NCBI GenBank assembly: GCA_033762595.1
Contig: JANRLM010000003.1
Coordinates: 1-41,332, forward strand
Direction of reading: 5' to 3'
DNA from: Rickettsiales bacterium
GTDB taxonomy: Bacteria; Pseudomonadota; Alphaproteobacteria; Rickettsiales; UBA8987
DNA: 41,332 nt
Shown: piece by piece, positions 7,219 to 15,156 of the stretch
Position numbering within the stretch: position 1 is the stretch's first letter
Layout of the letters: every line of letters starts with the position of its first letter
The notes under the pieces: model-generated
What the model was told of the DNA's origin: nothing
Database searches by the model: none
Seen by the model: the letters and a program-made list of their open reading frames with translations, nothing else
Position numbers and translations under genes: made by a program

Positions 7219-7932
7219 ATGAAATCAATAAACCCCCAAGAAATTGAGAAATTCTCTCGTATAGCTGATGAATGGTGGAATCCCAACGGCAAATTTAAGC
7301 CTCTGCACAAATTTAACCCCACTAGGCTAGAATATATTGTTAAAGTAATCTTTGAAAAACCATCAACCATCAACCATCAACCATTAACCATATTAGATAT
7401 CGGCTGCGGTGGTGGGTTGCTTTCAGTGCCTCTTGCAAGGCTTGGGGCGAAGGTTACGGGCATTGATGCTTCTGAAAAGAATATTCAAGTTGCCTCACTT
7501 TATGCGGAGAGAGAAGAGATTGAGATTGAGTATCTCTGTACCTCTGCGGAAGAATTATCCGCCCAAAATCGCAAATTTGATGTTGTGCTTAATATGGAAG
7601 TGATTGAGCATGTGGCAGATGTAGAATCTTTTATGCAAGCTAGTTGTAACCTTGTTAAAGAGGGTGGTTTGATTTTAATCGCGACGCTAAATAGAAATTT
7701 GAAATCCCTCGCTTTTGCAAAAATCGGGGCGGAATATATCTTAAATTGGTTGCCAAAAGGAACTCACGATTGGAATAAATTCTTAAAACCTTCTGAAATT
7801 CATAATCTATTGGAAACTAATAATTGCAAGCCTCTTGAAGCAAAAGGTGTAACTTACAAGCCATTCAAAGATAAATTTGAACTCTCAGATGATTTATCTG
7901 TAAATTATATGATTCTAGCAAGGAAGGGTTAG
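7219..7932 (+). CDS. ubiG: Ubiquinone biosynthesis O-methyltransferase UbiG
   Basis: A 237-residue SAM-dependent methyltransferase that carries out both O-methylation steps of ubiquinone synthesis. The N-terminus INPQEIEKFSRIADEWWNPN...PLHKFNPTRLEYI is the UbiG-specific lead. LDIGCGGGLLSVPLARLGA is SAM motif I, VTGIDASEKNI is motif II and FDVVLNMEVIEHV is motif III. THDWNKFLKPSEI is the UbiG membrane-associated insertion. The residues PSTINHQPLT just before motif I are encoded by a (ATCAACC)n heptamer tract, so a repeat is part of the reading frame here. The stop overlaps the convergent DUF1365 stop by 4 bp. All core motifs are intact, so it should be functional. Confidence 0.96.
   Translation: MKSINPQEIEKFSRIADEWWNPNGKFKPLHKFNPTRLEYIVKVIFEKPSTINHQPLTILDIGCGGGLLSVPLARLGAKVTGIDASEKNIQVASLYAEREEIEIEYLCTSAEELSAQNRKFDVVLNMEVIEHVADVESFMQASCNLVKEGGLILIATLNRNLKSLAFAKIGAEYILNWLPKGTHDWNKFLKPSEIHNLLETNNCKPLEAKGVTYKPFKDKFELSDDLSVNYMILARKG
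7362..7389 (+). repeat. (ATCAACC)n heptamer tract inside ubiG coding sequence
   Basis: Three perfect ATCAACC units (7362-7382) are followed by ATTAACC (7383-7389). This is the same heptamer family as the GGTTGAT tracts at 3216-3324, on the other strand. It encodes part of a variable linker between the UbiG N-terminal helix and SAM motif I. Confidence 0.85.
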
Positions 7933-8714
7933 TCTTGTGCCATACTAATTTTTTCTTCAATCTGCTTGGGTTTTCTAATATATTTTATACCCTTAAAAAT
8001 TAATTTTATAGCTTGGTAGTGAATCAAAAAAATAGTTTTGAAGGTAATAAGAGGGTTTGAAATAATAGTTTTTCTAAGGTTTTTCTTATTTAGTGGAATA
8101 ATTTTTCCATTCAGAGAAGTTATAAGATTTGCTTGGCTTTCATCATTAAAATAATCAATAATTATTGAAATTTTATCATCAATAATCTTAAAGCAAAATT
8201 TATAATAGCCCTCCCTTGTAAAAAAAGGTGAGACGAAAAAAAGTTTTTTGGCAGAGATAAAATCATCAGGCTTTATTTCAGAAAAATCTTCTTTGGTGCA
8301 AATATATGAGTGCGTTTCACCGAAGGTATTATTTACCTCAGAAATAACACATTTTAATTTTTCATCTTCATCAAAACACAAGAAAAAACTCACCGGATTA
8401 AACACAAAGCCGAGAATTCTTGGGTGAGTAACTAAAATTATTTTTGGATTTTTTATCTCAATATTATTTTCGCTAAGAATTTTGATAACCCAATTTTTGA
8501 TGGGTTTTCCATCTCTTTCAGCGTGATCTTTATCATAAAAGCTTAAAAAACCAAATTTATTATATGGCAGAAAATCTTTTAGATTTTCAATTTCATCTAA
8601 AGGAATTGTTAAATAATAAACATTATAGACAAAGCTATTTACCCTAGGTGCAAACCTTTTATGCATTACCTTTGCATTGTAAATATTAAAATTATTTATC
8701 AGGTTATTTTGCAA
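7929..8714 (-). CDS. DUF1365 family protein
   Basis: About 261 residues if started at the TTG at 8714, which lies 1 bp past the obgE stop with a GAAGAA stretch upstream. An in-frame TTG at 8747 would overlap obgE. The ATG before HKRF is too late, because NIYNAKVMHKRFAPRVNSF matches the conserved family opening (L-Y-x-G-x-V-x-H-x-R). Other signatures are FGFLSFYDKDHAERDG, THPRILGFVFNPVSFF and EVNNTFGETHSY. DUF1365 genes usually sit with a FAD-dependent oxidoreductase and a cyclopropane-fatty-acid-synthase-like methyltransferase, a set linked to fatty acid modification. Here the oxidoreductase is 5 kb away (12856-14091) and no synthase is in view. Biochemical role is not established. Confidence 0.85.
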   Translation of the reverse strand: MQNNLINNFNIYNAKVMHKRFAPRVNSFVYNVYYLTIPLDEIENLKDFLPYNKFGFLSFYDKDHAERDGKPIKNWVIKILSENNIEIKNPKIILVTHPRILGFVFNPVSFFLCFDEDEKLKCVISEVNNTFGETHSYICTKEDFSEIKPDDFISAKKLFFVSPFFTREGYYKFCFKIIDDKISIIIDYFNDESQANLITSLNGKIIPLNKKNLRKTIISNPLITFKTIFLIHYQAIKLIFKGIKYIRKPKQIEEKISMAQD

Positions 8715-8715
8715 T

Positions 8716-9744
8716 TTATTCTTCAGCAACTGGTTTTTGTTCTTCAATTACAGCTTTATATTTATCAACCACTTCTAATAATTTCCTTTGAACATCAATA
8801 ACGCCTTTTCCAGTTATGCCAGATATTGCAAAAACTTTACTTCCGCATTTTCTTTGCAAAGATTTTTGCATTTTAGAAATTTCATTTTCAGGGATTGCAT
8901 CAATTTTATTTATGCAAACTACTTCCTCTTTCTCCGCAAGATTTTCACTATAATTTTTTAGTTCATTTCTAATAATTGTATAGTTTTTTAGGAAGTTTTC
9001 ATCAGTGCCATCAACTAGATGTAGGATAACTCGGCTTCTTTCAACATGTTTCAAAAAGCGATGTCCAAGACCATGACCTTCTGAAGCACCTTCTATTAAA
9101 CCCGGAATATCAGATATTACAAATTCTCTATTATCAACATAAGAAACGCCAAGTTGCGGTTTTAGCGTTGTGAAAGGATAATCAGCAATCTTTGGTTTTG
9201 CACGAGTGGTTGCTGCCAAAAAGGTTGATTTTCCAGCGTTTGGAAGCCCAACAAGCCCAACATCAGAAATTAATTTTAGCTTAAGCCAAACCCACATTTC
9301 CTGCCCTTTCCAACCCGGTGTTGCTTTTCTTGGTGCGCGATTAGTTGAAGATTTGAAATGCACATTTCCGAAACCGCCATCACCACCTTTTAGGAAAACC
9401 CCATCAAAAGATTCATCTAAAATATCCATTAGAAGGGTTTTTCCATCTTCCATAAATATTTGCGTTCCGATTGGGACATTCAAGATGATATCCTTGCCAT
9501 CTTTACCATTTTTAATATTTCCTTTGCCATGTTCGCCATTATTAGCCCTAAAATGTTGTGTGTAGCGATAATCAATAAGTGTGTTTAAGTCTTTATTAAT
9601 TTTGATGATGATATCACCGCCTCTGCCACCATCGCCACCATTGGGGCCACCAAATGGAACGTTAGCCTCTCTTCTAAAGGCAACACAACCATTTCCACCA
9701 TCACCGCTTTTTACAAATATTTTTGCTTCATCAATAAAGTGCAT
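8716..9744 (-). CDS. obgE: GTPase Obg/CgtA
   Basis: A 342-residue ribosome-associated GTPase needed for 50S maturation and stress signalling. The glycine-rich Obg fold occupies residues 1-158 (GDGGNGCVAFRRE, GGPNGGDGGRGGD, GGDGGFGNVHF). The G domain follows: G1 GLPNAGKST at about 166-174, switch I YPFTTLKPQLG, G3 DIPGLIEGASEGHGLG, G4 NKID and G5 SGITGKG. The C-terminus is short, as in many alphaproteobacteria. ATG at 9744. The usual rplU-rpmA partners are not adjacent; instead a DUF1365 gene follows with almost no gap. Confidence 0.97.
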   Translation of the reverse strand: MHFIDEAKIFVKSGDGGNGCVAFRREANVPFGGPNGGDGGRGGDIIIKINKDLNTLIDYRYTQHFRANNGEHGKGNIKNGKDGKDIILNVPIGTQIFMEDGKTLLMDILDESFDGVFLKGGDGGFGNVHFKSSTNRAPRKATPGWKGQEMWVWLKLKLISDVGLVGLPNAGKSTFLAATTRAKPKIADYPFTTLKPQLGVSYVDNREFVISDIPGLIEGASEGHGLGHRFLKHVERSRVILHLVDGTDENFLKNYTIIRNELKNYSENLAEKEEVVCINKIDAIPENEISKMQKSLQRKCGSKVFAISGITGKGVIDVQRKLLEVVDKYKAVIEEQKPVAEE

Positions 9745-9806
9745 ATGCGGAAATATTTAGTATTTGTTCGTTAGTTTTTAGGTAATAGAAAATAGAACTA
9801 TCTTAA

Positions 9807-11684
9807 TTACTCATCATTAAAAAATTTTCTTTTGGTTTTACCAAATTTATCATAAAATTCCCTATCTTCAACGGTAATGCCTTGTCCTGGAACTATAGTT
9901 GGCTTGATTAAAATAACAGTTTCAGTAAGGTTAGTCTTCTTAATTACGCTTTTGAAAGCATTGCCAAATAGAGGAATTGAGCTAATACCTGGAACGCCTT
10001 GATCAGTGTTTTCGCCTTTATCTTCAAGTAAGCCACCAATCATCATGACATCGCCACTTTTAGTGCGAAGAACTGTATCAAGCTCTTTCACTTCAACTAC
10101 TGGAATCCTAGAGTTAATTGCTGTTGAGCTATCTAGCCTATCTTTGATAAGAATTATACTTGGGTCATCAACTCTATCAGAAACTTTGGTAAGGGTAGGG
10201 CGAACATGCATTGTAATTTCATTTCTTTGCAGATCAATTGAAGGCTGGATTGTAAGAATCATACCGATTGGAACAGTTTTAATTTCACTTGAAATTGAAA
10301 CATTTCTATTATCAACGCCACCAATGCCAGAATTTGTTTGTTGATCACCAAGGGAAACAGTAAAGTAAACTTCGTTCTTAGAAAAATTTAGAACAGCAGT
10401 TTGGTTATTAAGGGTGCTTATTCTAGGGTTTGAAAGGGATCTTGTAACGCCAAAAAGCTGAAGTAAATTTACAGAGTTTTGTAGAGTATTTCCCTCATTT
10501 CCAAATAACTCAGAAGGTAAAACAGAAAACTTAAATATATCAGATGTAGCATTGCTTACATTATAATTTAAGTTTAGAGTACCTCCGTCAACAAAATTTC
10601 CCCCTGCTGTAACTAATGACCAATTTATACCTGATGAATATTCATCTTTAAGGCTTACTTCTACAACTTTAGCTTCAATTAAAACTTGGGAGGTCATTGA
10701 AATGTGAATGCTATCTAAAAATTCCTTTATAGCATCATGTTGTTTTTGATTTGCAAGAATTGTAACTATTCCTGCGTTTCTATTAGCTGAAAGAATTGAT
10801 GCACCATTTGGAGCAACCATTCCAGCCATACTCATTCCCATTCCTCCTGCACCACCCTGACCGCCTTGCATTCCACCACCCTGCATTCCACCACCCATCA
10901 TACCGCCCTGCATTCCGCCTGCTCCAGCTTGTTGTTGTATTCTTTTACCTTTTTCATCTCTTTGAACTTCTTGGCCATAAACATTGAGTATTTGGAAAAT
11001 ACCCATTTCTAAATTGCCCCAAAAATTACCATCACCGCCAGTGATAGTTAAATTGTTAGATGAACCACTATTTACTGATGCATTAGCACCGCCAGTTGCA
11101 CCACTGCCACCAACTGAAATACTTGCATTAACATTTGAGTTTGCGGTTCTGGTTATATCCAACATATTAAAACGATATGTTCTTACAAAAGGATAATCTT
11201 TAGTGATTTTTAGAACGCCATTCTCAAATTTATAGTTCAAATCAGCCATTTTTGCGATTCTTTCAATAACCTCAGAAAATGGTTTTTCGTGAGCGATAAA
11301 TATAATTTTACCATCAATATCTTGATCTATTTCAACATCAACCTCAGCTTTTCTGCATATTTCAAGCAGAACTTCTTTTAACGGAACATTTTCATTAACA
11401 GAAACAGAAACTAATTTGTTATTTTCTAATTCAAATTTCTTAGGGCTGGTTGTTAGATTTTTAATATCAGGTAACTTTAGAGTTGGCGATAATAAAGGCG
11501 GTAAATTTTTTTCTTTTTCGTTATCATTTTTAGGGCGTGTAATTTTCATATAATCTTCCCTGTCCAACTTGCGATAAGGGTCAATATAATCGCCCTTGTT
11601 TCTATCAAAATGCTTGCAAGAAGTTAAGAGGAGTGAGGCAAATAAGATATTTATTAATAATCTTTTCATCAAATTTTTTTTCAT
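9807..11684 (-). CDS. Outer-membrane secretin, MshL/PilQ-like lipoprotein
   Basis: A 625-residue secretin that would form the outer-membrane gate of a type IV pilus (MSHA-type) or type II secretion machine. The N-terminus is a lipoprotein signal with lipobox LLTSC. An STN/N0-like domain follows at about residues 95-165 (VPLKEVLLEICRKAEVDVEI). Next is a Ser/Asn/Gly-rich stretch, then a Gly/Met/Gln-rich linker made of MQGG-like repeats (about 255-290), then the secretin core (VLIEAKVVEVSLKDEYSSGI; MIGGLLEDKG; GVPGISSIPLFGNAFK). The STN-plus-secretin architecture without repeated N1-N3 domains matches MshL. Its neighbour upstream on the same strand is prepilin peptidase. Other pilus genes are not in the window. 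Confidence 0.88.
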   Translation of the reverse strand: MKKNLMKRLLINILFASLLLTSCKHFDRNKGDYIDPYRKLDREDYMKITRPKNDNEKEKNLPPLLSPTLKLPDIKNLTTSPKKFELENNKLVSVSVNENVPLKEVLLEICRKAEVDVEIDQDIDGKIIFIAHEKPFSEVIERIAKMADLNYKFENGVLKITKDYPFVRTYRFNMLDITRTANSNVNASISVGGSGATGGANASVNSGSSNNLTITGGDGNFWGNLEMGIFQILNVYGQEVQRDEKGKRIQQQAGAGGMQGGMMGGGMQGGGMQGGQGGAGGMGMSMAGMVAPNGASILSANRNAGIVTILANQKQHDAIKEFLDSIHISMTSQVLIEAKVVEVSLKDEYSSGINWSLVTAGGNFVDGGTLNLNYNVSNATSDIFKFSVLPSELFGNEGNTLQNSVNLLQLFGVTRSLSNPRISTLNNQTAVLNFSKNEVYFTVSLGDQQTNSGIGGVDNRNVSISSEIKTVPIGMILTIQPSIDLQRNEITMHVRPTLTKVSDRVDDPSIILIKDRLDSSTAINSRIPVVEVKELDTVLRTKSGDVMMIGGLLEDKGENTDQGVPGISSIPLFGNAFKSVIKKTNLTETVILIKPTIVPGQGITVEDREFYDKFGKTKRKFFNDE

Positions 11685-11737
11685 TAAAGATTAATACAGA
11701 TTAATACTTTTTTATACTGAAGTGCAATAATTATTTA

Positions 11738-12538
11738 TCAATTTAGATTTTGTATTAAAAAATAATTTAACCAATTTGTAATTTGAGGAAAAATAACACA
11801 CAATAATAATGCAAATGATAGACAAGGGCCAAAAGGAAAAATTTCAGATTTCTTAAATAATCGCCAGAAAATTGCGAGAATTAACCCTGAAAAACCAGAA
11901 AGAAATAGATAAATTGGAAGTAATTCAATTGACAAAAAAGCCCCGCTAGCAAGGAATAATTTAACATCACCTAAGCCAAGCCCCTCTCGCTTTTTCCATA
12001 AAAAAACACTCCATCTTAGCAACAAAGAAATTCCCAAATAAGTAAAGCAATTAATTGCAAAATCTGAAATTTCTAAATTATTTACATATGAATTTATTGC
12101 ACCTAGAACGAATATAAAAATATTAACCTCATCTGGGATAATATAATGTTCAAAATCAATTGCTGATAAAATGATTATTGCAAATGCGAGAAAGCCTGTA
12201 ATTAAAGCTTCAGGAATTGTTAAAAAGTAAAAAGAAATGAAAAAACTTATCGCAACTAATGCTTCAATAATAAAATAGGTAAAGCCATATTTAGTGCCGC
12301 AATACCTGCATTTTCCACGGCTTATTATATATGAAAAAATCGGGATTAAATCTAAAACTCCAAGTTTATGATTGCAAATTGTGCATTCTGATCTTTTTGA
12401 AACCCAATTTATATCTCTTGGTAATCTATAAATTAAAGCAGTTGCAAAACTGCCCATTATAGCACCAAAAATGGTTATAATGCCCAGAAATAAAAATCTC
12501 TCTTGAGTTAAAAATTCTGTAAAATAAGATATATTCAT
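11738..12538 (-). CDS. pilD: Prepilin peptidase / N-methyltransferase (PilD/GspO type)
   Basis: A 266-residue polytopic membrane enzyme that cleaves the leader of type IV prepilins and methylates the new N-terminus. Visible features are GSFATALIYRLPRD near the start and the two zinc-binding CxxC pairs CTICNHK and CRYCGTKYG, required for the methylase-containing bifunctional type. The two catalytic aspartates are in AIDFEHYIIPDEV and GLGLGDVKLF. About seven to eight membrane helices are apparent. It precedes the secretin gene by 53 bp, consistent with one operon. Its ATG at 12538-12536 abuts the fliN ATG on the opposite strand with no base between. Confidence 0.95.
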   Translation of the reverse strand: MNISYFTEFLTQERFLFLGIITIFGAIMGSFATALIYRLPRDINWVSKRSECTICNHKLGVLDLIPIFSYIISRGKCRYCGTKYGFTYFIIEALVAISFFISFYFLTIPEALITGFLAFAIIILSAIDFEHYIIPDEVNIFIFVLGAINSYVNNLEISDFAINCFTYLGISLLLRWSVFLWKKREGLGLGDVKLFLASGAFLSIELLPIYLFLSGFSGLILAIFWRLFKKSEIFPFGPCLSFALLLCVIFPQITNWLNYFLIQNLN

Positions 12539-12841
12539 ATGTCAGAAAATAATACAGAAAATCCTCAAGCTGAAAATAATTCTGAAGAAAATCTTGCTCA
12601 AAAATTGAAAGGTTTTTCAGATTTGATGCTTAATTGCCAAGTTCTTCTTGGGAAGATTAGGATTCCCGTTGCACAATTTTTAAGGCTTAGTAGGGGGAGT
12701 ATTATTGAGCTTCCTATGAAAAAAGCTGATTCCGTTTCAGTTCTCGTAAATAATAAAAAAGTTGCTGATGCAGATATTGTAATAAAAGGAGATAATATTG
12801 CAGTTGAAGTAATTAAAGCATACAAAAAACCTAGGGTTTAG
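12539..12841 (+). CDS. fliN: FliN-family (SpoA domain) protein
   Basis: A 100-residue protein. After an acidic Asn/Glu-rich N-terminus (1-20), residues 28-97 form a SpoA domain: NCQVLLGKIRIPVAQFLRLS, RGSIIELPMKKADSVSVLVN, then NKKVADADIVIKGDNIAVEV. This is the FliN/YscQ signature of the flagellar C-ring or the type III secretion sorting platform. No other flagellar gene is in the window, so it is a solitary fliN-like gene. Whether it serves a flagellum encoded elsewhere or is a relic cannot be decided here. It starts back to back with pilD. Confidence 0.88.
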   Translation: MSENNTENPQAENNSEENLAQKLKGFSDLMLNCQVLLGKIRIPVAQFLRLSRGSIIELPMKKADSVSVLVNNKKVADADIVIKGDNIAVEVIKAYKKPRV

Positions 12842-12855
12842 ATAATTTGACGACA

Positions 12856-14091
12856 CTATCTAATAATCTTCTTACAAACATTAACCGCTGAGGAATAACC
12901 ATCTTCGTGGAAGCCATATTTTAAGTATGCACCACAATAATAGCTATTGTTTTTCCCTTGTATTTCCTCAATTTTCTCTTGTGCTTGTATGGCTTTTTCA
13001 TCAAATACTGGGTGTTCAAAAATATATTCATCATAAATTTTATTTTCTGCTGGCCTAATTTTTGAGTTAAGAGTAATAATAATTGGAGTTTTAGTTTTAA
13101 GGTTTTGCAATCTGTTCATCCAGTAACTAAGCGAAACATTTTTTTCATTATCACATTTTTCTTGGCTTAGATAAACCCAGCTACTCCAAGCGTTTTTATT
13201 TTTAGGCATAAAATTTTCATCAGAATGAACGATAATTTTATTAGGTTGATATTTTATCGCACCGATTAAATTTACTTCATCTTCGCTTGGGTTTTCAAGC
13301 ATTTTAATAGCTTGATCAGAATGGCAGGCAAAAATTACTTTATCAAAAATATATTCATTATTTTGAGTATCAATAATTTTTATTTTTTCTCCACGAATAA
13401 CTTTTTTAACACCGCAAGAAATTTTTATTTTATCAGAAAAACCAGCAGTTAATTTCTTTACATATTCACGGCTTCCGCCAGTAACTGTGAACCATTGTGG
13501 TTGATCATTAATGGTTAGCAAGCCATGATTTTCAAAGAACCTAATAAAGCTTTTAGCTGGATAATCTAGCATTGCTGAAATAGGTGTACTCCAAATTGCA
13601 CCTCCCATTGCGAGTAAATAATAATCTCTAAACCATTTGCCAAGTTTGAGTTCAGAAAGGCATTCACCAAGTGATAAATTGGAGTTTAAGTAGTTTTTTG
13701 CTTTGCGATTAAACTTCAAAATATCGTAAAGCATTTTATAAAATTGCAGGCGGAAAAAATTTTTTTTCTGTGCGAAAATCGCTTTTGGCTTTGGCGTTCC
13801 ATATTCTAAAAAACCATTCGCGATAGAAACTCCAAAAGACATATCGGTTTTTTCAACCGCTACATTTAGCTCGTCAAATAATTTAGTTAGGTTAGGATAA
13901 TTTCTATAGTTGAAAACTATAAAACCAGTATCAACAGGGGTTTTTACGCTGTCAATATCAAGTTCAATAGTTCTGCTGTGGCCACCAATATAATCATTTT
14001 TTTCAAAAATAGTGATGTCATAACCATTTTTATTTAAGAGGTATCCAGCACCCAAGCCGGAAATTCCAGCCCCAATTATCGCAATTTTCAT
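12856..14091 (-). CDS. FAD-dependent oxidoreductase / amine-oxidase-like protein (COG2907 type)
   Basis: A 411-residue flavoprotein. The N-terminal Rossmann motif IGAGISGLGAGYLLNKNGYD with FEKNDYIGGHSRT binds FAD. TGFIVFNYRNYPNLTKLFDE, GGAIWSTPISAMLDYPAKSF and the C-terminal YYCGAYLKYGFHEDGYSSAV are diagnostic of the COG2907 group. These proteins commonly neighbour DUF1365 and cyclopropane-synthase-like genes and are implicated in fatty-acid or lipid modification. Here the gene follows the histidine kinase with a 4-bp gap, so it may be transcribed with the two-component pair; the DUF1365 partner is 4-5 kb away. Substrate unknown. Confidence 0.85.
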   Translation of the reverse strand: MKIAIIGAGISGLGAGYLLNKNGYDITIFEKNDYIGGHSRTIELDIDSVKTPVDTGFIVFNYRNYPNLTKLFDELNVAVEKTDMSFGVSIANGFLEYGTPKPKAIFAQKKNFFRLQFYKMLYDILKFNRKAKNYLNSNLSLGECLSELKLGKWFRDYYLLAMGGAIWSTPISAMLDYPAKSFIRFFENHGLLTINDQPQWFTVTGGSREYVKKLTAGFSDKIKISCGVKKVIRGEKIKIIDTQNNEYIFDKVIFACHSDQAIKMLENPSEDEVNLIGAIKYQPNKIIVHSDENFMPKNKNAWSSWVYLSQEKCDNEKNVSLSYWMNRLQNLKTKTPIIITLNSKIRPAENKIYDEYIFEHPVFDEKAIQAQEKIEEIQGKNNSYYCGAYLKYGFHEDGYSSAVNVCKKIIR

Positions 14092-14095
14092 ATAG

Positions 14096-15154
14096 TTAAT
14101 TTTTAGGAAGTTGAATTTTTGTAACTAGTCCATTTGGAATATTATCCGCAACAGAAATTTTGCCTTTATGCAAATTTATAACTGCTTTAACAAGGCTTAA
14201 TCCGAGGCCGTTTCCCTTAGAGGTTCTGCTGGCTTCGGTGCGGTAAAACCTATCAAATATTTTCTCTTTTTCAAAATCATTTACACCAATTCCAGTATCA
14301 GAAATTGCGATATAAATATTAGTTTTATCATGCGAAAGATTAATTCCAATAACACCATTTTCTGGTGTAAATTTTATGGAATTATCAATAATATTGGCAA
14401 GGGCTTGAAATAGCAAATCTTTATCAGCTAAAAAATTTATGCTCAGTAAATTTGAGTTTATTTTGATGCTTTTTTCTTGTGCAATAGGTTCGTAAAGTTC
14501 AATCACATCATAGATTAAATTTTCTAAATTAGTTAACTCAAAATTACTAAGTCTTTTGCCCTTTTCAATGTTACTAATTCTTAAAATTGCGTTGAAGGTT
14601 TGAAGTAAATTATCAGCTTCTTTAATTAATTTATTTGCGAGTTTTGGGTTTTCGGTGGTGAGCTTAAAATTCTCCAAATCGTTTCTAAGCCTTGCTAATG
14701 GAGTTCTTAAATCATGAGCAATATTATCAGAAACTTGCTTCACATCGCTTACAAGGTTTTCAATTGTTTCAAGCATCTCATTAAGAACAAAGGAGAGATT
14801 ACTTAAATCATCCCATTTATTATCAATAGAAATTCTGCCAGATAAATCGCCAGTTACCATAATTTTTCCGGCAGTTTTAGCGATTATATTTATTCTATTA
14901 ACAACGAAAACGCTTAAGAAAAAACTTATAACTGCAACTAAAAACATTAGGAAAATACTAACACCACCAAGGCATAAAATTTGGTTATAAATTTCTGCAC
15001 TTATCGCAACTTTATCCTCTGAAATATATTCACCTTTAGAATAACTATAGATAAAATATCCAAGAATTATAGCGGAAAGCCCCAATATTATGGTAAACAA
15101 AACCGCCATTTTGAAGCTGGAGCTGTGATAATATTTTCTATTAGAATATGGCAC
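14096..15154 (-). CDS. Sensor histidine kinase (HAMP, HisKA, HATPase)
   Basis: A 352-residue membrane kinase. It starts at a GTG (15154) 2 bp after the response-regulator stop. It has two transmembrane helices (about residues 15-36 and 60-84) separated by only ~24 residues, so the periplasmic sensor loop is tiny. A HAMP domain follows (about 84-136), then the H-box NIAHDLRTPLARLR with the phospho-acceptor His near residue 147. The ATPase N-box is NIIDNSIKFTP, with G-boxes DTGIGV and GNGLGLSLV. The very short loop suggests a signal sensed in or near the membrane. Partner is the OmpR-type regulator upstream; the FAD oxidoreductase follows. Confidence 0.94.
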   Translation of the reverse strand: MPYSNRKYYHSSSFKMAVLFTIILGLSAIILGYFIYSYSKGEYISEDKVAISAEIYNQILCLGGVSIFLMFLVAVISFFLSVFVVNRINIIAKTAGKIMVTGDLSGRISIDNKWDDLSNLSFVLNEMLETIENLVSDVKQVSDNIAHDLRTPLARLRNDLENFKLTTENPKLANKLIKEADNLLQTFNAILRISNIEKGKRLSNFELTNLENLIYDVIELYEPIAQEKSIKINSNLLSINFLADKDLLFQALANIIDNSIKFTPENGVIGINLSHDKTNIYIAISDTGIGVNDFEKEKIFDRFYRTEASRTSKGNGLGLSLVKAVINLHKGKISVADNIPNGLVTKIQLPKN

Positions 15155-15156
15155 GA

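Noticed and set aside
9206-9565. 119-residue plus-strand open frame opposite obgE
   Set aside because: Its Pro/Ser-rich translation is the antisense shadow of the glycine-rich Obg domain.
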